A stretch of 64,000 bases of DNA, from the NCBI RefSeq assembly GCF_000306255.2, contig NZ_AKWY02000024.1, positions 74,501 through 138,500 on the forward strand. The letters are read 5' to 3'. The translations under genes were made by a program, and so were the position numbers. This DNA comes from Leptospira noguchii serovar Panama str. CZ214 (GTDB taxonomy: Bacteria > Spirochaetota > Leptospiria > Leptospirales > Leptospiraceae). Shown here one piece after another: positions 11,495 to 32,043 of this stretch (the first letter of the stretch is position 1; every line of letters begins with the position of its first letter). The notes under the pieces were generated by a model. That model made no database searches. It saw only the letters and a program-made list of their open reading frames with translations, and was not told where the DNA came from.

Positions 11495-12382
11495 ATGATC
11501 CACTTCAAACAATTTACAGCGTTAAAAAAAAATAAAATACATTCTCCCCTTCTTTTCATTCACGGAGCTTGGCACGATTCTTGGTGTTGGGAAGAAAATT
11601 TCGTTCCCTACTTTCAAAAGGCGGGTTACGATGTTTATACGATGGATTTAAGAGGGCATGGTAAAAGCCCAAATCAAAACGGAAAATTTAGATGGAATTC
11701 GATCCGTAATTATGTTCAAGACGTAGAAGAAGTTATAAAAAAGTTACCTCAATTTCCTATTTTAATCGGGCATTCTATGGGAGGACTTATCGTTCAAAAA
11801 ATATTAGAAAAAAATCATATTTCCAAAGCAGTTCTTCTTGCAAGTGTACCTCCACATGGGGTTTTTAGAATCACTCTTGAATTGTTGTTCCGTCATCCGA
11901 TCCGTTTTTTGAAAGTTCTACTCACACTTTCCTTATTTCCAATCGTAGAAGATACAAAACTAGGTCGTGAATTATTTTTTTCAGAATCTCTCGACAAACA
12001 AAAAGCGATTCAATACGTTTCTAAAACCCAGGACGAATCCTTTCTCGCATTTCTAGATATGTTGTTTTTTTGTCTTCCAAAATCAGATCAGATACAAACC
12101 TCACCTCTTGTACTCGGAGGAGAAAAAGACAGATTTTTTGTTCCTTGGGAAGTGAAAAGAACGGCTAACACGTATCAGTCGGAAATGGATATTTTTCAAG
12201 GAATGGGGCATAATCTTATGTTAGACGAAGGTTGGGAAAAAGTAGCAGAAAGAATCCATACTTATCTTAGTGACTCGAAAATTCATTTAGAAAAAAAGAA
12301 AACATTCGTTTCCAAAAAAAAGAATAGTACGAAACAAAAGTCTGCAAAATTAAAAAATAAATCTAAAAAGCAAAAAACTTAA
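11495..12382 (+). CDS. Alpha/beta-hydrolase with lysine-rich tail
   Basis: A 295-residue alpha/beta-hydrolase: oxyanion-side HGAWHDSW (about 23-30), nucleophile elbow GHSMGG with Ser94, an acid candidate in GGEKDRF and a histidine in GMGHNLML. No signal peptide, so probably cytoplasmic. Substrate unknown; the fold is common to esterases, lipases and C-C hydrolases. The last about 30 residues are almost entirely Lys, Ser, Thr and Asn, an extension not needed for the fold and perhaps a nucleic-acid or membrane contact. It stands alone between repeat spacers and no clear Shine-Dalgarno precedes its ATG. Confidence 0.8.
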   Translation: MIHFKQFTALKKNKIHSPLLFIHGAWHDSWCWEENFVPYFQKAGYDVYTMDLRGHGKSPNQNGKFRWNSIRNYVQDVEEVIKKLPQFPILIGHSMGGLIVQKILEKNHISKAVLLASVPPHGVFRITLELLFRHPIRFLKVLLTLSLFPIVEDTKLGRELFFSESLDKQKAIQYVSKTQDESFLAFLDMLFFCLPKSDQIQTSPLVLGGEKDRFFVPWEVKRTANTYQSEMDIFQGMGHNLMLDEGWEKVAERIHTYLSDSKIHLEKKKTFVSKKKNSTKQKSAKLKNKSKKQKT

Positions 12383-13102
12383 TCTACTTCCTGAATGCCG
12401 ATTCATAGAGAGGCATTCGCTGAGTTTTCTAACTCAATAAAACATTTTCTATCATAACCAACTCCTCATAATTATTTGGATCTGAAGATAAATCAAATCT
12501 ACGACAAATCTTCCATGAAAAGGTTCGCCTTCAATTTTTGAGAAGACTCAACCGCATTGCTTCCTGCCAGTCAGTCGCAAAGATTCGGAAATTCTTTTTT
12601 ATCAGAAAATTATACTTTTTGCAAGTACCAAGACCTACTTTTGTAGAAACACTTGAAAATTTGCATTTTTGATCCGAAATACTTCTAATGTGGGATTGCT
12701 TATGACTTCTACATAATTTGGAAACTCAAACATAATAATTACTTTCGTATTGGTTATACCGAATTCACGTTATATAATTTTACATTCAAACGGGCTTTTA
12801 CAATAAAATTCACGGTATTCTATCTATAATAAACGGTAAAGCCGCGCCATTCTCAGTTTTTCTCGGAAAGTAATTGAAATACATTTTCCAGTCATAGAAA
12901 TACTACAAAAATTATTAGAAATAGAAACGTTCAGTTCTATTTTTATATAAAAATAAATCTTAAATTATCTTAGCACAATAACATAACTAAAGTAATATAT
13001 GATATTAAAATAATATACTTAAGTATATGATATCTCTTAAATAAAAAGAGAGATTTTAAATTTTCACTTGCACATATTTATTCATATTCGTTTATCAATA
13101 AT
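12383..13102. other. Gene-free spacer between the two hydrolases
   Basis: No credible gene in 720 bp. A 7-bp stem GAATGCC/GGCATTC at 12393-12418 follows the upstream stop but lacks a T-tract and belongs to a dispersed repeat. A degenerate IS-end copy is at 12753-12772. Next to it, a stretch with TAAAATTCACGGTATTC resembles sequences near 4500 and 32510. Just before the next gene is the palindrome at 13013-13028. Confidence 0.6.
13013..13028. promoter_or_regulatory. Perfect 16-bp palindrome upstream of the lipase gene
   Basis: ATATACTTAAGTATAT is exactly self-complementary, and GATAT/ATATC occur as outer arms around it. It lies about 75 bp before the ATG at 13103 in very AT-rich DNA, a position suited to an operator. 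AT-rich DNA produces palindromes by chance, so this is only a candidate. Confidence 0.3.
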
Positions 13103-14212
13103 ATGAAATTGATTCAAATTATTTCTAAAATTTTTATATTCCTTCTTTGTATTTTACAATTTTTCTACTGCAAGCCAAAAGCAGAAAATACAAATAACGT
13201 AGAAGATATTTTAAAAAATCTTGGGTTTCCCTTTTGGGACGAATTCAATCACGAACTCTATAAATTCACCCCTATTTCTTTTATTGTTTCCAAAAGCGAT
13301 TTTATATTAGATCAATTCGTAATCGCCACTCCTAATTTAAAAGTCAATAAACCAAAAATCGTTTTGATTCACGGCTGGGACCCTGAAGAAAGAAATTTCG
13401 AACTTCCGACTACCAAGGCTAAAAAAGTTGCGAATATTAGAAAAATCTGGGACGACGCTCTGGAAATGTATTCTCAAAATCTTTTTGAGGCTCAGACCAA
13501 TTATGAATTTTATACTTTTACGTATCGCACTTCGGATTACATAGAACATAACGGTAGAAGACTAATCGATAAACTGAATTCAGTTTTTACTTCTGACGAT
13601 AAGGTAATTCTATTAGCTCATTCCATGGGTGGTCTTGTTGCTAGATCCGCTCTTTATCACGTTAACAACACAAACGATGTTATTGGTTTTATTGTAAGTC
13701 TTGGAACCCCTTACTTAGGTTCTCCGTTTGCATCCCCTAGTTACAGGAAAGATTTAGGATCGTTAGGTAAACTAATCGGATTTGTGACCGGAACCGCAGG
13801 CGGAAAAGACCTTGCTTATACAAACGCGTTAGGCACACCGTATCAGGTTCCTGAAAATGAAATCATTCCAGGCGCTTCTAATGCCTACTTAGAAAGACTT
13901 TTAAGAGAATCTTCTAAAGATTCAAAAGTTACCGCGTTTTACGGTGAAATGTCTAAGTGTAAGGATCATCCAGGTTCTGGGGCCGTCTTTATCATCGGTT
14001 GTGATATTTTAAAAGACGAAGAACCTAGTTTTGCAAATAAAAACGATGGAATGGTTACTTCTACCAGTGGTAAAATGTCTTCCAAACTTCCACCCGAAAG
14101 ACAATTTAAAAAAGACCTAGACCATTACCAACTTTCGTTTAGCAGTCACCCAAGTATCGTTTCTAGAAACATGTATTTTGAGGAAGTGATAAATATCATC
14201 AACACATTATAG
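13103..14212 (+). CDS. Lipase/esterase-like lipoprotein (alpha/beta-hydrolase)
   Basis: A 369-residue predicted lipoprotein with a hydrophobic signal and lipobox FFYC (Cys23). The hydrolase core starts at about residue 84 with KIVLIHGWDPEERN and has the nucleophile elbow AHSMGGLVARS (Ser174), a pattern shared with triacylglycerol lipases and PGAP1-like esterases. SLGTPYLGSPFAS after the elbow is also typical of lipases. Candidate acid and histidine lie in the C-terminal third (NKNDGMVTS; HYQLSFSSH). Likely surface or periplasm-facing. Substrate not predictable. No operon partner. Confidence 0.8.
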   Translation: MKLIQIISKIFIFLLCILQFFYCKPKAENTNNVEDILKNLGFPFWDEFNHELYKFTPISFIVSKSDFILDQFVIATPNLKVNKPKIVLIHGWDPEERNFELPTTKAKKVANIRKIWDDALEMYSQNLFEAQTNYEFYTFTYRTSDYIEHNGRRLIDKLNSVFTSDDKVILLAHSMGGLVARSALYHVNNTNDVIGFIVSLGTPYLGSPFASPSYRKDLGSLGKLIGFVTGTAGGKDLAYTNALGTPYQVPENEIIPGASNAYLERLLRESSKDSKVTAFYGEMSKCKDHPGSGAVFIIGCDILKDEEPSFANKNDGMVTSTSGKMSSKLPPERQFKKDLDHYQLSFSSHPSIVSRNMYFEEVINIINTL

Positions 14213-14577
14213 TATAAATAAACTTACTACTCGGACGAATGAAAATAGTACCAAGTTATTAACGACCGAATTTAGGAAGAAATAGCAATACTTAAAAAAT
14301 AACGCATGTGGCATTTTAGACAGGACCTAAACATTCAAATTATTGAAACAATTTAACCCAAATATTTTATTTATACGTCCGAGTAATAAAAAATAGTGTG
14401 AATGTATCTTTGAAACAGACGCTTTGGTTTTATGAAGTGCATTCTAGCGAATTCAAAGTATATGAGTAAATTAAATTTTACTTATGTTTTGTAAAATAAT
14501 ACCGGGTAGCAAAAAACAAAAATTATCAAATTTTAAAAATAGAAAGTTGTGTTCAATATCTATAAATAAATATTATT
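14213..14577. other. Spacer holding an inverted-repeat element
   Basis: No gene is visible. TTACTACTCGGACG (14224-14237) and CGTCCGAGTAATAA (14376-14389) are inverted copies matching at 13 of 14 positions, enclosing about 138 bp with no frame. This looks like a small non-autonomous element or a pair of distant binding sites. It lies between the convergent ends of the lipase gene and hisF, and no ordinary terminator hairpin is obvious. Confidence 0.5.
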
Positions 14578-15344
14578 TCAATCCAAACGAACCGAAATGC
14601 CCATCTCTTCCATAGCCTTTTTAGTTTCACGAATGGAATATTCTCCAAAATGAAAAATAGAAGCGGCAAGTACTGCATCCGCTTTCCCGCGTAAAATGGC
14701 TTCTACCATATGCTCCGGATTTCCGGCCCCTCCAGATGCGATGATTGGAATTTCTAGAGACGACGAAAAATTTTTTAGAAGATGGATATCAAACCCATTT
14801 CTAGTTCCATCTCGATCCATAGACGTAAGTAAAATTTCTCCAGCGCCTTTTTCAGAGGCTTCCTGTGCCCAATCCAAAGCCTCTCTTCCGGTTGCAGTTC
14901 TTCCTCCGTGTAAAAAAACTTCGTATCTATCTCTTTCTTTTTCATATTTTACGTCTATTGCACAAACGATACACTGAGATCCGTAAACTTCGGAAGAATA
15001 CGTTAGTAACTTAGAATTTTGAAAAGCCGCGGTATTAATGGATACCTTGTCTGCTCCTTTTTCTAAAACAGCTTTTACATCATCTACGGTTCTAATTCCT
15101 CCTCCTACTGTAAAAGGAATGAAAATCTTTTCGGCGATTCTTTCCACAAGATCAAGTAATATCTCTCTTCTATCCGAAGAAGCGGTTATATCCAAAAAAC
15201 AAAGTTCATCGGCTAAATTTTCCTCATAGATCGCCGCAGATTCCACTGGATCTCCAGCATCCACTAAATTTACAAAGTTTACTCCCTTAACTACGCGCCC
15301 GTCTTTAATATCCAGACAGGGAATCACTCTGGCAGTAAGATTAC

Positions 15345-15348
<4 letters not shown>
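14578..15348 (-). CDS. hisF: Imidazole glycerol phosphate synthase, cyclase subunit
   Basis: Histidine biosynthesis: condenses ammonia from HisH with PRFAR to give imidazole glycerol phosphate and AICAR. The 256-residue (beta/alpha)8 barrel has [16 protein letters not shown] with catalytic Asp13, Asp132 in CAIDVK, and phosphate-binding glycines in FTVGGGIRT and IASGGAGN. The ATG overlaps the gatA stop by 4 bp. It is the last gene of the ten-gene operon that starts with hisD. No hisH lies nearby, so the partner subunit is encoded elsewhere. Confidence 0.96.
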
Positions 15349-16804
<1,456 letters not shown>

Positions 16805-16808
<4 letters not shown>

Positions 16809-17095
16809 GTTTCTATCACCTTAGGAACCACGAAATATCCGTTTTGAAAAGAAGGCGCAAATGCCTCTATCTCTTCGCGCGAAAGATGTTTACCAGCCAA
16901 ATCGGGACGAATTGCATTTTCATGATGTAGATAAATTTCCTCGTCCTTGATTGAACTTACGTCCAGACCTTTTATCTGATCCACATATTCCAAAATCTTG
17001 TTAAAGTCTTGAAGAGCAGCCTGTTTCTCTTCGGGACGGATTTTTAAACGAGAGAGTTCGGCGATTTTTTGCAAAGAATCTTCGTTGATGTTCAT
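16805..17095 (-). CDS. gatC: Aspartyl/glutamyl-tRNA amidotransferase subunit C
   Basis: A 96-residue small subunit that stabilises GatA in the GatCAB complex. The N-terminal helix ([12 protein letters not shown]), the [15 protein letters not shown] segment and the C-terminal FFVVPKV-like end ([11 protein letters not shown]) are typical. A strong ribosome site, AAGGGGAG, sits just upstream of the ATG. Its stop overlaps the gatA start by 4 bp. Confidence 0.94.
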
Positions 17096-17121
17096 GATTC
17101 TCCCCTTGCGGCAAGAGTGTT

Positions 17122-21514
<4,393 letters not shown>

Positions 21515-21537
21515 ACCGTGTCAGATTGTTCTCCTCA

Positions 21538-22377
<840 letters not shown>

Positions 22378-22383
22378 TTGAAA

Positions 22384-23103
22384 TTACTGCCCGGTTGTTT
22401 TCGGGGTTTCCGTTTTAGGGGCAGTTCCTGTTGCAGATGAAGATTCTTTTTTATCCGCCTCAACACCTACTTTTTTCTTTAAGAAAGCGTCTAAATCAAA
22501 CTTATCATTGTGTTTGATAGCAACCTGTTCTTTGATTCTTTCTAAAACCTTTGGAAGAATTTCCTGAGACTTATCTTTTTTTAACTTCGCTCTTGCAAAA
22601 AGAATACAACGATCGATAGGAAGAGAACTGATTTGAGGTTCCTTAGAACGAAGTTTCTGACATTCTTCCATCGCCTCTTCTTCAGAAATTTTAATCTTAC
22701 TTTCTACAAGATGCATTACATAAAGTTGTGAAACGATCTGCATTTCCTGAAACTTTAGAATTTTTTTAATGTCATCTCGTTTTGTAAAACCGTCTTTTTC
22801 AGCTGCGATCGTAGTGATCATCATGTCTCTGTATTGATCGTAAAAATTTTTCTTTTGAAACTGATAATTCAGAGCCTTCATTTGTTCTGGAACTTCTGCT
22901 ATGTCTTTAGAAATAAATTCGAGAAGATTTTCTTTTTCTATATTTTGAACTCGGCTCATCGCATCAATGGCTACATTATAAGTATCTTCAAAACTGTTCA
23001 CAGTGATCTTGTTACCGTCCAAGGTTTCAATCACTTCGGAATTATCTCCACAACCCGCAAAGAAAGCGGTCAAAATAAAAATGAGAATAATGTTTTTTTT
23101 CAT
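22384..23103 (-). CDS. lipL31: LipL31-like lipoprotein
   Basis: A 239-residue predicted lipoprotein with lipobox AGC (Cys18) followed by GDN; acidic residues just after the cysteine fit the inner membrane retention described for LipL31. The mature part is helical and charged, with a SurA-like feel ([19 protein letters not shown] near the N-terminus), and ends in a Thr/Pro/Lys-rich low-complexity tail (from about 212). Function is unknown; a chaperone-like role is only a guess from the N-terminal pattern. The symbol rests on recalled sequence and on neighbours mfd, uppP and lptD, not on a database check. Confidence 0.72.
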   Translation of the reverse strand: MKKNIILIFILTAFFAGCGDNSEVIETLDGNKITVNSFEDTYNVAIDAMSRVQNIEKENLLEFISKDIAEVPEQMKALNYQFQKKNFYDQYRDMMITTIAAEKDGFTKRDDIKKILKFQEMQIVSQLYVMHLVESKIKISEEEAMEECQKLRSKEPQISSLPIDRCILFARAKLKKDKSQEILPKVLERIKEQVAIKHNDKFDLDAFLKKKVGVEADKKESSSATGTAPKTETPKTTGQ

Positions 23104-23149
23104 CGGACTAAAGTTCCTGTTGCAAAGATAGGATTCGCATCTGGATCGT

Positions 23150-26697
<3,548 letters not shown>

Positions 26698-26701
<4 letters not shown>

Positions 26702-27555
26702 AAAATAGGAAAACTCAAAGTAAGATTGTCTATCAAACGCACCGGGCCTATAAAAATTGCGATGGCCAGTAAAATTTCTCCTTCTAAAACTTCCAAAGGA
26801 TCAAGAGTATTTGCATTCAAAATCTCTAAATAATCCAAACGAATTTTAGAAGAAGAATCTAAAACGTCCTTCATAATCTCTTTGACCAAAACCGGATCTT
26901 TGATTCCGGAAAGAATTTGATTTTCTCCTAGTTTGAGAGATCTATAAATCAGAATAGATTCTTCTTTTTCTGTTTCATTCAGACGGGAATTTCTGGAACT
27001 AAGAGCCAAACCCTGGGGAGAACGAACGGTTTCACAGCCGATCACTTCTATTGGAAACGCCAAGGTTTTACAAAACTCTCGGATCAGTAGATATTGCTGA
27101 TAATCTTTTTTTCCGAAAAAAGCAAAATCAGGTTGTACAAAGTGAAAGAGTCTAGAAATTACAAGAAGTACTCCTTCAAAATGTCCTGGTCTAGAAATGG
27201 CACATAAGTTTTTCATTAAATTAGGAATTCTTAATGCAATATCCGGAATTCCATCAGGGTATATAGTTTCTTTGTCCGGTAAAAAAACAAGATCTACTTT
27301 TTTAGATTCACAAAGTTTCAAATCTCCTTCCGTATTGACCGGATATTTGGCGTAATCTTCCGGATCGTTGAACTGAGCGGGATTTACAAAAATAGAAACC
27401 ACGATTTTATCCGCTTTAGACAAACATTTTTCAAACAAATAGGCGTGACCCTCGTGCAAATAACCCATCGTAGGAACAAAACCGATTTTCTTTCCTTGAG
27501 TTTTCCATAAACGAACTTGGTCCAAAACTTCTTCAGGGGTTTTACATACAATCAT
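26698..27555 (-). CDS. panC: Pantothenate synthetase
   Basis: Joins pantoate and beta-alanine with ATP to make pantothenate, the coenzyme A precursor. The 285 residues contain PTMGYLHEGH (a HIGH-type ATP site), VSIFVNPAQF, FGKKDYQQ and the KMSKS-equivalent ALSSRNSRL. It is second in the operon, 30 bp after hisD, and its stop overlaps the mfd start. Confidence 0.96.
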
Positions 27556-27585
27556 AATATTTCAATATACTTAAGTTCTAATTTT

Positions 27586-28869
27586 TTACCGTCTGATTTT
27601 CACTGAATGCCCGTGTTCTTCGTCAAGACCCTCGAATTCGGAAAGCACCTTAACGTGTGGATACAGATTTTGAATGGACTTTTTAGAAACTTCCTGCCAA
27701 GTAACACGTTTCAAAAACGTAGAAACTCCTAAAGAAGAGTAAATCCTAGCGGCTCCTGCGGTTGGAAGTATATGATTGGTTCCACTGATATAATCACCCA
27801 TTGCAACCGGAGAATAATTACCTAAAAAGACAGAACCTGCATGTTTTATTTTTTTTAGATCTTTTTTAAAACTTCTGGTTTGAATCTCTAGATGTTCGGG
27901 GGCAAATAGATTTGAAAATACAAAACATTCTTCTAAATTAGAAAAAACAAATATTCTTCCATGATCTTCAATGGACATACGTTTTATCTCTTCCCGCTTG
28001 GGTCTTTCCACAAGAGCTTTTTCTACTTCTTCCTTTACTTTTTGAGCAAGAGATAGAGAATTCGTACAAAGGATCGCAACTGAATCTTCTCCGTGTTCTG
28101 CTTGAGACAAAAGATCTGCAGCGACCCACATAGGATTTGCAGAATCGTCCGCTATGATCAAGACCTCACTGGGACCTGCTGGACTATCGATTCCGATCAC
28201 ACCTTGCCCGCTTAAATATACTTTTGCAGCGGTCACAAACTTATTTCCAGGACCGACCACAAACTCCGAAGAAGGAATACTCTCCGTTCCATAAGAAACC
28301 GCTGCAATTCCCTGTGCACCTCCCGCCAAAACAATTCTATCAGCCCCGGCGATTTTAGCAGCAGCAATCAGACCTCCTGGTAGAGCTCCTTTTCTAGGAG
28401 GGGTCACAATTTGTATATTTTTTACTCCGGCGAGTTTTGCAGGAATGACTCCCATTAGAATCGTGGAAGGGTACAATGCTTTTCCGCCCGGAGCATAAAC
28501 GGAAACAGACTCAACCGGAGTATGAAGGATTCCAAGTTTATTTCCGTGTATTATAATTTCTTTATTTTCTGGAATTTGAATTTTATGAAAGTTACGTATA
28601 TTTCTTGCGGCTTTTATCAAAGCGGTTTTGAGTTTAGAATCGATTTTCGGATTCAGTTTAGAAATTTCCAAAACAAAGGATTTAGGAGGGACAATCTCGT
28701 CAAACTTTTGAGTGTATTCTCGAAGTGCAGAGTCCCCTTTATTTTTTACGTCTTCTACGATCGGCTTTACGAGAGCCAGAGTGGAACTTAGGTCTTCTCT
28801 GGCACGTTTTAAAACAGGATCTAAAACAGAGTGATCCTTTAAACCGACTTTCAAAATTTGTATCGCCAT
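27586..28869 (-). CDS. hisD: Histidinol dehydrogenase
   Basis: Zinc enzyme for the last two oxidation steps from L-histidinol to L-histidine. The 427 residues have the family signature IDSPAGPSEVLIIAD, the zinc and substrate region LLSQAEHGEDS, and APEHLEIQ followed by GNYSPVAMGDYISGTNHILPT (split here across two conserved blocks). It is the promoter-proximal gene of the ten-gene operon and is divergent from the exonuclease gene. hisF closes the same operon; the other his genes are elsewhere. Confidence 0.96.
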   Translation of the reverse strand: MAIQILKVGLKDHSVLDPVLKRAREDLSSTLALVKPIVEDVKNKGDSALREYTQKFDEIVPPKSFVLEISKLNPKIDSKLKTALIKAARNIRNFHKIQIPENKEIIIHGNKLGILHTPVESVSVYAPGGKALYPSTILMGVIPAKLAGVKNIQIVTPPRKGALPGGLIAAAKIAGADRIVLAGGAQGIAAVSYGTESIPSSEFVVGPGNKFVTAAKVYLSGQGVIGIDSPAGPSEVLIIADDSANPMWVAADLLSQAEHGEDSVAILCTNSLSLAQKVKEEVEKALVERPKREEIKRMSIEDHGRIFVFSNLEECFVFSNLFAPEHLEIQTRSFKKDLKKIKHAGSVFLGNYSPVAMGDYISGTNHILPTAGAARIYSSLGVSTFLKRVTWQEVSKKSIQNLYPHVKVLSEFEGLDEEHGHSVKIRR

Positions 28870-28968
28870 CTAAGAAACCAGAATTTCCAAAAGAACGAAT
28901 CTTGCATCTGAAATTTATTCAAAAAACAATTGCTTATAGAGGGAATTCCTTCAACTTACACTCTGCTT

Positions 28969-29733
<765 letters not shown>

Positions 29734-29755
29734 AAGTTTATGATAAACTTTTTTT
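29734..29755 (+). terminator. Rho-independent-type terminator after xth
   Basis: AAGTTTA (29734-29740), loop TGA and TAAACTT (29744-29750) form a 7-bp stem followed directly by TTTTT. It begins right after the stop codon. The stem is AT-rich, so efficiency may be modest. Confidence 0.6.
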
Positions 29756-30294
29756 CCTATTTAACGTAAACTTGGACGTAAGAAAATAAAAAAGAATTTT
29801 CTAAAAGTATGAGTTCCTACAATTTTAAAATTTGTTTGTAAAACCGTAGTTTGTAGTAGTTCCTACATTTTAGGAATCGATCTGTAAATCTCGAATCCCA
29901 ACTTTTTTCAGAAAAATGAATCATGGATTTTTTACTCTAAACACACGCTAAGCAGTTCCCGCAGGAAAGTCAATTGCGTAAAGGATCAAAGCACAACTAA
30001 AGCGCCTTACTTCCATGGGCTCCTCAATATGTCAATTTATTATTATTTTATAATAAAATAACATGCTTTAGTAATTTGCAATAAGCTTAATCGAAATGGG
30101 GAGCCTGACAGCAACTTTCTATTTGCTCGAAGTATAACCCAAATCATACGTCTATTTTTTAGAAACGAATTAGGTTTTTAAATTTTGATAGATCAAAATC
30201 TATATTCTTGGGTTCCTCAAAAAAAAAATTTTAATAAAATGTAGCGTTGCTAACTTGTTAGGCGGTTCTAACTTTTTAACACGCCTTTTTATGA
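29734..30294. repeat. Spacer with a 191-bp MITE-like element
   Basis: Between 29761 and 29951 the DNA is bounded by inverted IS-end-like sequences: left TTAACGTAAACTTGGACGTA (29761), right ACTCTAAACACACGCTAAG. Inside are GTATGAGTTCCTAC (29807-29820), another hairpin motif near 29856, and the reverse of the TTTTTCTGAAAAAAGT block seen at 1502 and 3136. From 29952 to 30294 no gene or clear signal was seen. Confidence 0.65.
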
Positions 30295-30747
<453 letters not shown>

Positions 30748-30804
30748 TGTGCACCCACTTTTAAAGAGAAAAGAATAGAATTCTGTCTCATTAAATTTTC
30801 TCAT

Positions 30805-31155
30805 ATTTCGTTGTGCAATGCAACAACAAAATACTTTGCTAAACTTAGGTTTAGCATTTATTCAAACAATTCGATTCTTTGTTTTTTTCAATTTATCTTC
30901 GATTTTTGAACTTATCGCTTTTCTTGAAAATGGTTTCCATTTAAGAAATTGCGGGAACTACCACTTTAAACAAAGAACTTATATCGACTTTAGGAAATGT
31001 AGGAACTACCACTTTTAAATAAAAGACTTCTGTCGATTTTAAAAATTGTGGGAACTACCGCTCGTAACAAAAAACAATTCAAATTTTGTTCAAAAAACTT
31101 CTTCTAAAAAAGATTCTACAAATATCTATATAATAAAAAAAATATTTAATATATA
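30805..31155. repeat. Three near-regular hairpin-motif units
   Basis: GCGGGAACTACCAC (30951), GTAGGAACTACCAC (30999) and GTGGGAACTACCGC (31048) recur at 48-49-bp intervals, and the intervening DNA is itself related (CTTATATCGACTTTAGGAAA versus CTTCTGTCGATTTTAAAAAT). This is a short degenerate tandem repeat. No gene is visible. Confidence 0.65.
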
Positions 31156-32043
31156 CTAAATTTCTAATTTAATAAAACGAAATATTTCTTTTGCAACTCG
31201 TTCTGGTGTTTCCAAATGCAAAAAATGTCCCGCTTTATCGATTACCTGGAAAGAAATCCTAGAATAAAATTCTGATTCAAGACCTTTGTATACGGAAGTG
31301 GAAATACATTCGTCTTTTTCTCCAGCAAGCACTAAAGTTGGAACAGAAATTTTATGAAATACCAATTCTCTACTTGAATTCCAAAGAGCCAAATTCCCAG
31401 GAGTTAATAAACCTCTATAATAACCAAGCGCGGTGATTAAATTTTCGTGAACCTTTAGATTTTCAAAAACCTCTCTAAAACGTTCTTCAGGAATTTTCCA
31501 ACCAGGACTCCAATCTTCCCAAAGCCTACGCAAAAGATCGTTTTTTAACAATGCAGCTTCCGGAATTCCCGCCCTAATTTGAAAGAATAAAACATACCAA
31601 CTTCGAACGATTTGAGAAGGATAAACGAGTAAATTCTTTAAATACGTTGGAATAGGAGGAACAGAAAGTGCAACTAACGTATCTATCGTTCCAGGTGAAA
31701 GATTGGAAAACGCATAAGATGCAATAGCTCCCCAATCATGACCCAACACCACGGTGGTTTCTGGATTATACGTGGACTTCAAAGATTCCACGATAAATTT
31801 TAAATCCCCTGCCAGTTCAGCGATACTGACGGTCGTAGAGTTGGAACCGGGAGAATATCCCCTCATAAAAGGAGCAATACAAGTAAAATCTTTTTTAGAA
31901 AAGATTTCCATCAGTTCTTTCATAGAACCGGCGTCATCTGGAAACCCGTGAAAGAAAAAAATAAGTTTTCTCCCATTTCCTAAACTTAAATATTTATATT
32001 CTCTTTCTCCATTCTTTAAAAAAGAGGTTTTGATTTCTGACAT
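31156..32043 (-). CDS. Epoxide-hydrolase-like alpha/beta-hydrolase
   Basis: A 295-residue cytoplasmic hydrolase with HGFPDDAGS (oxyanion loop, about 32-40) and the elbow LGHDWGAIAS, where Asp103 is the nucleophile as in soluble epoxide hydrolases and haloalkane dehalogenases. A second acid candidate is in GEKDECIS and the histidine in GHFLHLE. The Asp nucleophile separates it from the three serine-type hydrolases in the window. Substrate unknown. It stands alone. Confidence 0.8.
   Translation of the reverse strand: MSEIKTSFLKNGEREYKYLSLGNGRKLIFFFHGFPDDAGSMKELMEIFSKKDFTCIAPFMRGYSPGSNSTTVSIAELAGDLKFIVESLKSTYNPETTVVLGHDWGAIASYAFSNLSPGTIDTLVALSVPPIPTYLKNLLVYPSQIVRSWYVLFFQIRAGIPEAALLKNDLLRRLWEDWSPGWKIPEERFREVFENLKVHENLITALGYYRGLLTPGNLALWNSSRELVFHKISVPTLVLAGEKDECISTSVYKGLESEFYSRISFQVIDKAGHFLHLETPERVAKEIFRFIKLEI

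Noticed and set aside
12393..12418. Stem GAATGCC/GGCATTC as a terminator
   Set aside because: It has a 12-base loop and no T-tract, and the sequence belongs to the dispersed CTCAGC repeat family.
30951..31061. Possible CRISPR array
   Set aside because: Intervals are near regular, but the repeats are only about 14 bp and degenerate, the spacers are related to each other, and no cas gene is present.
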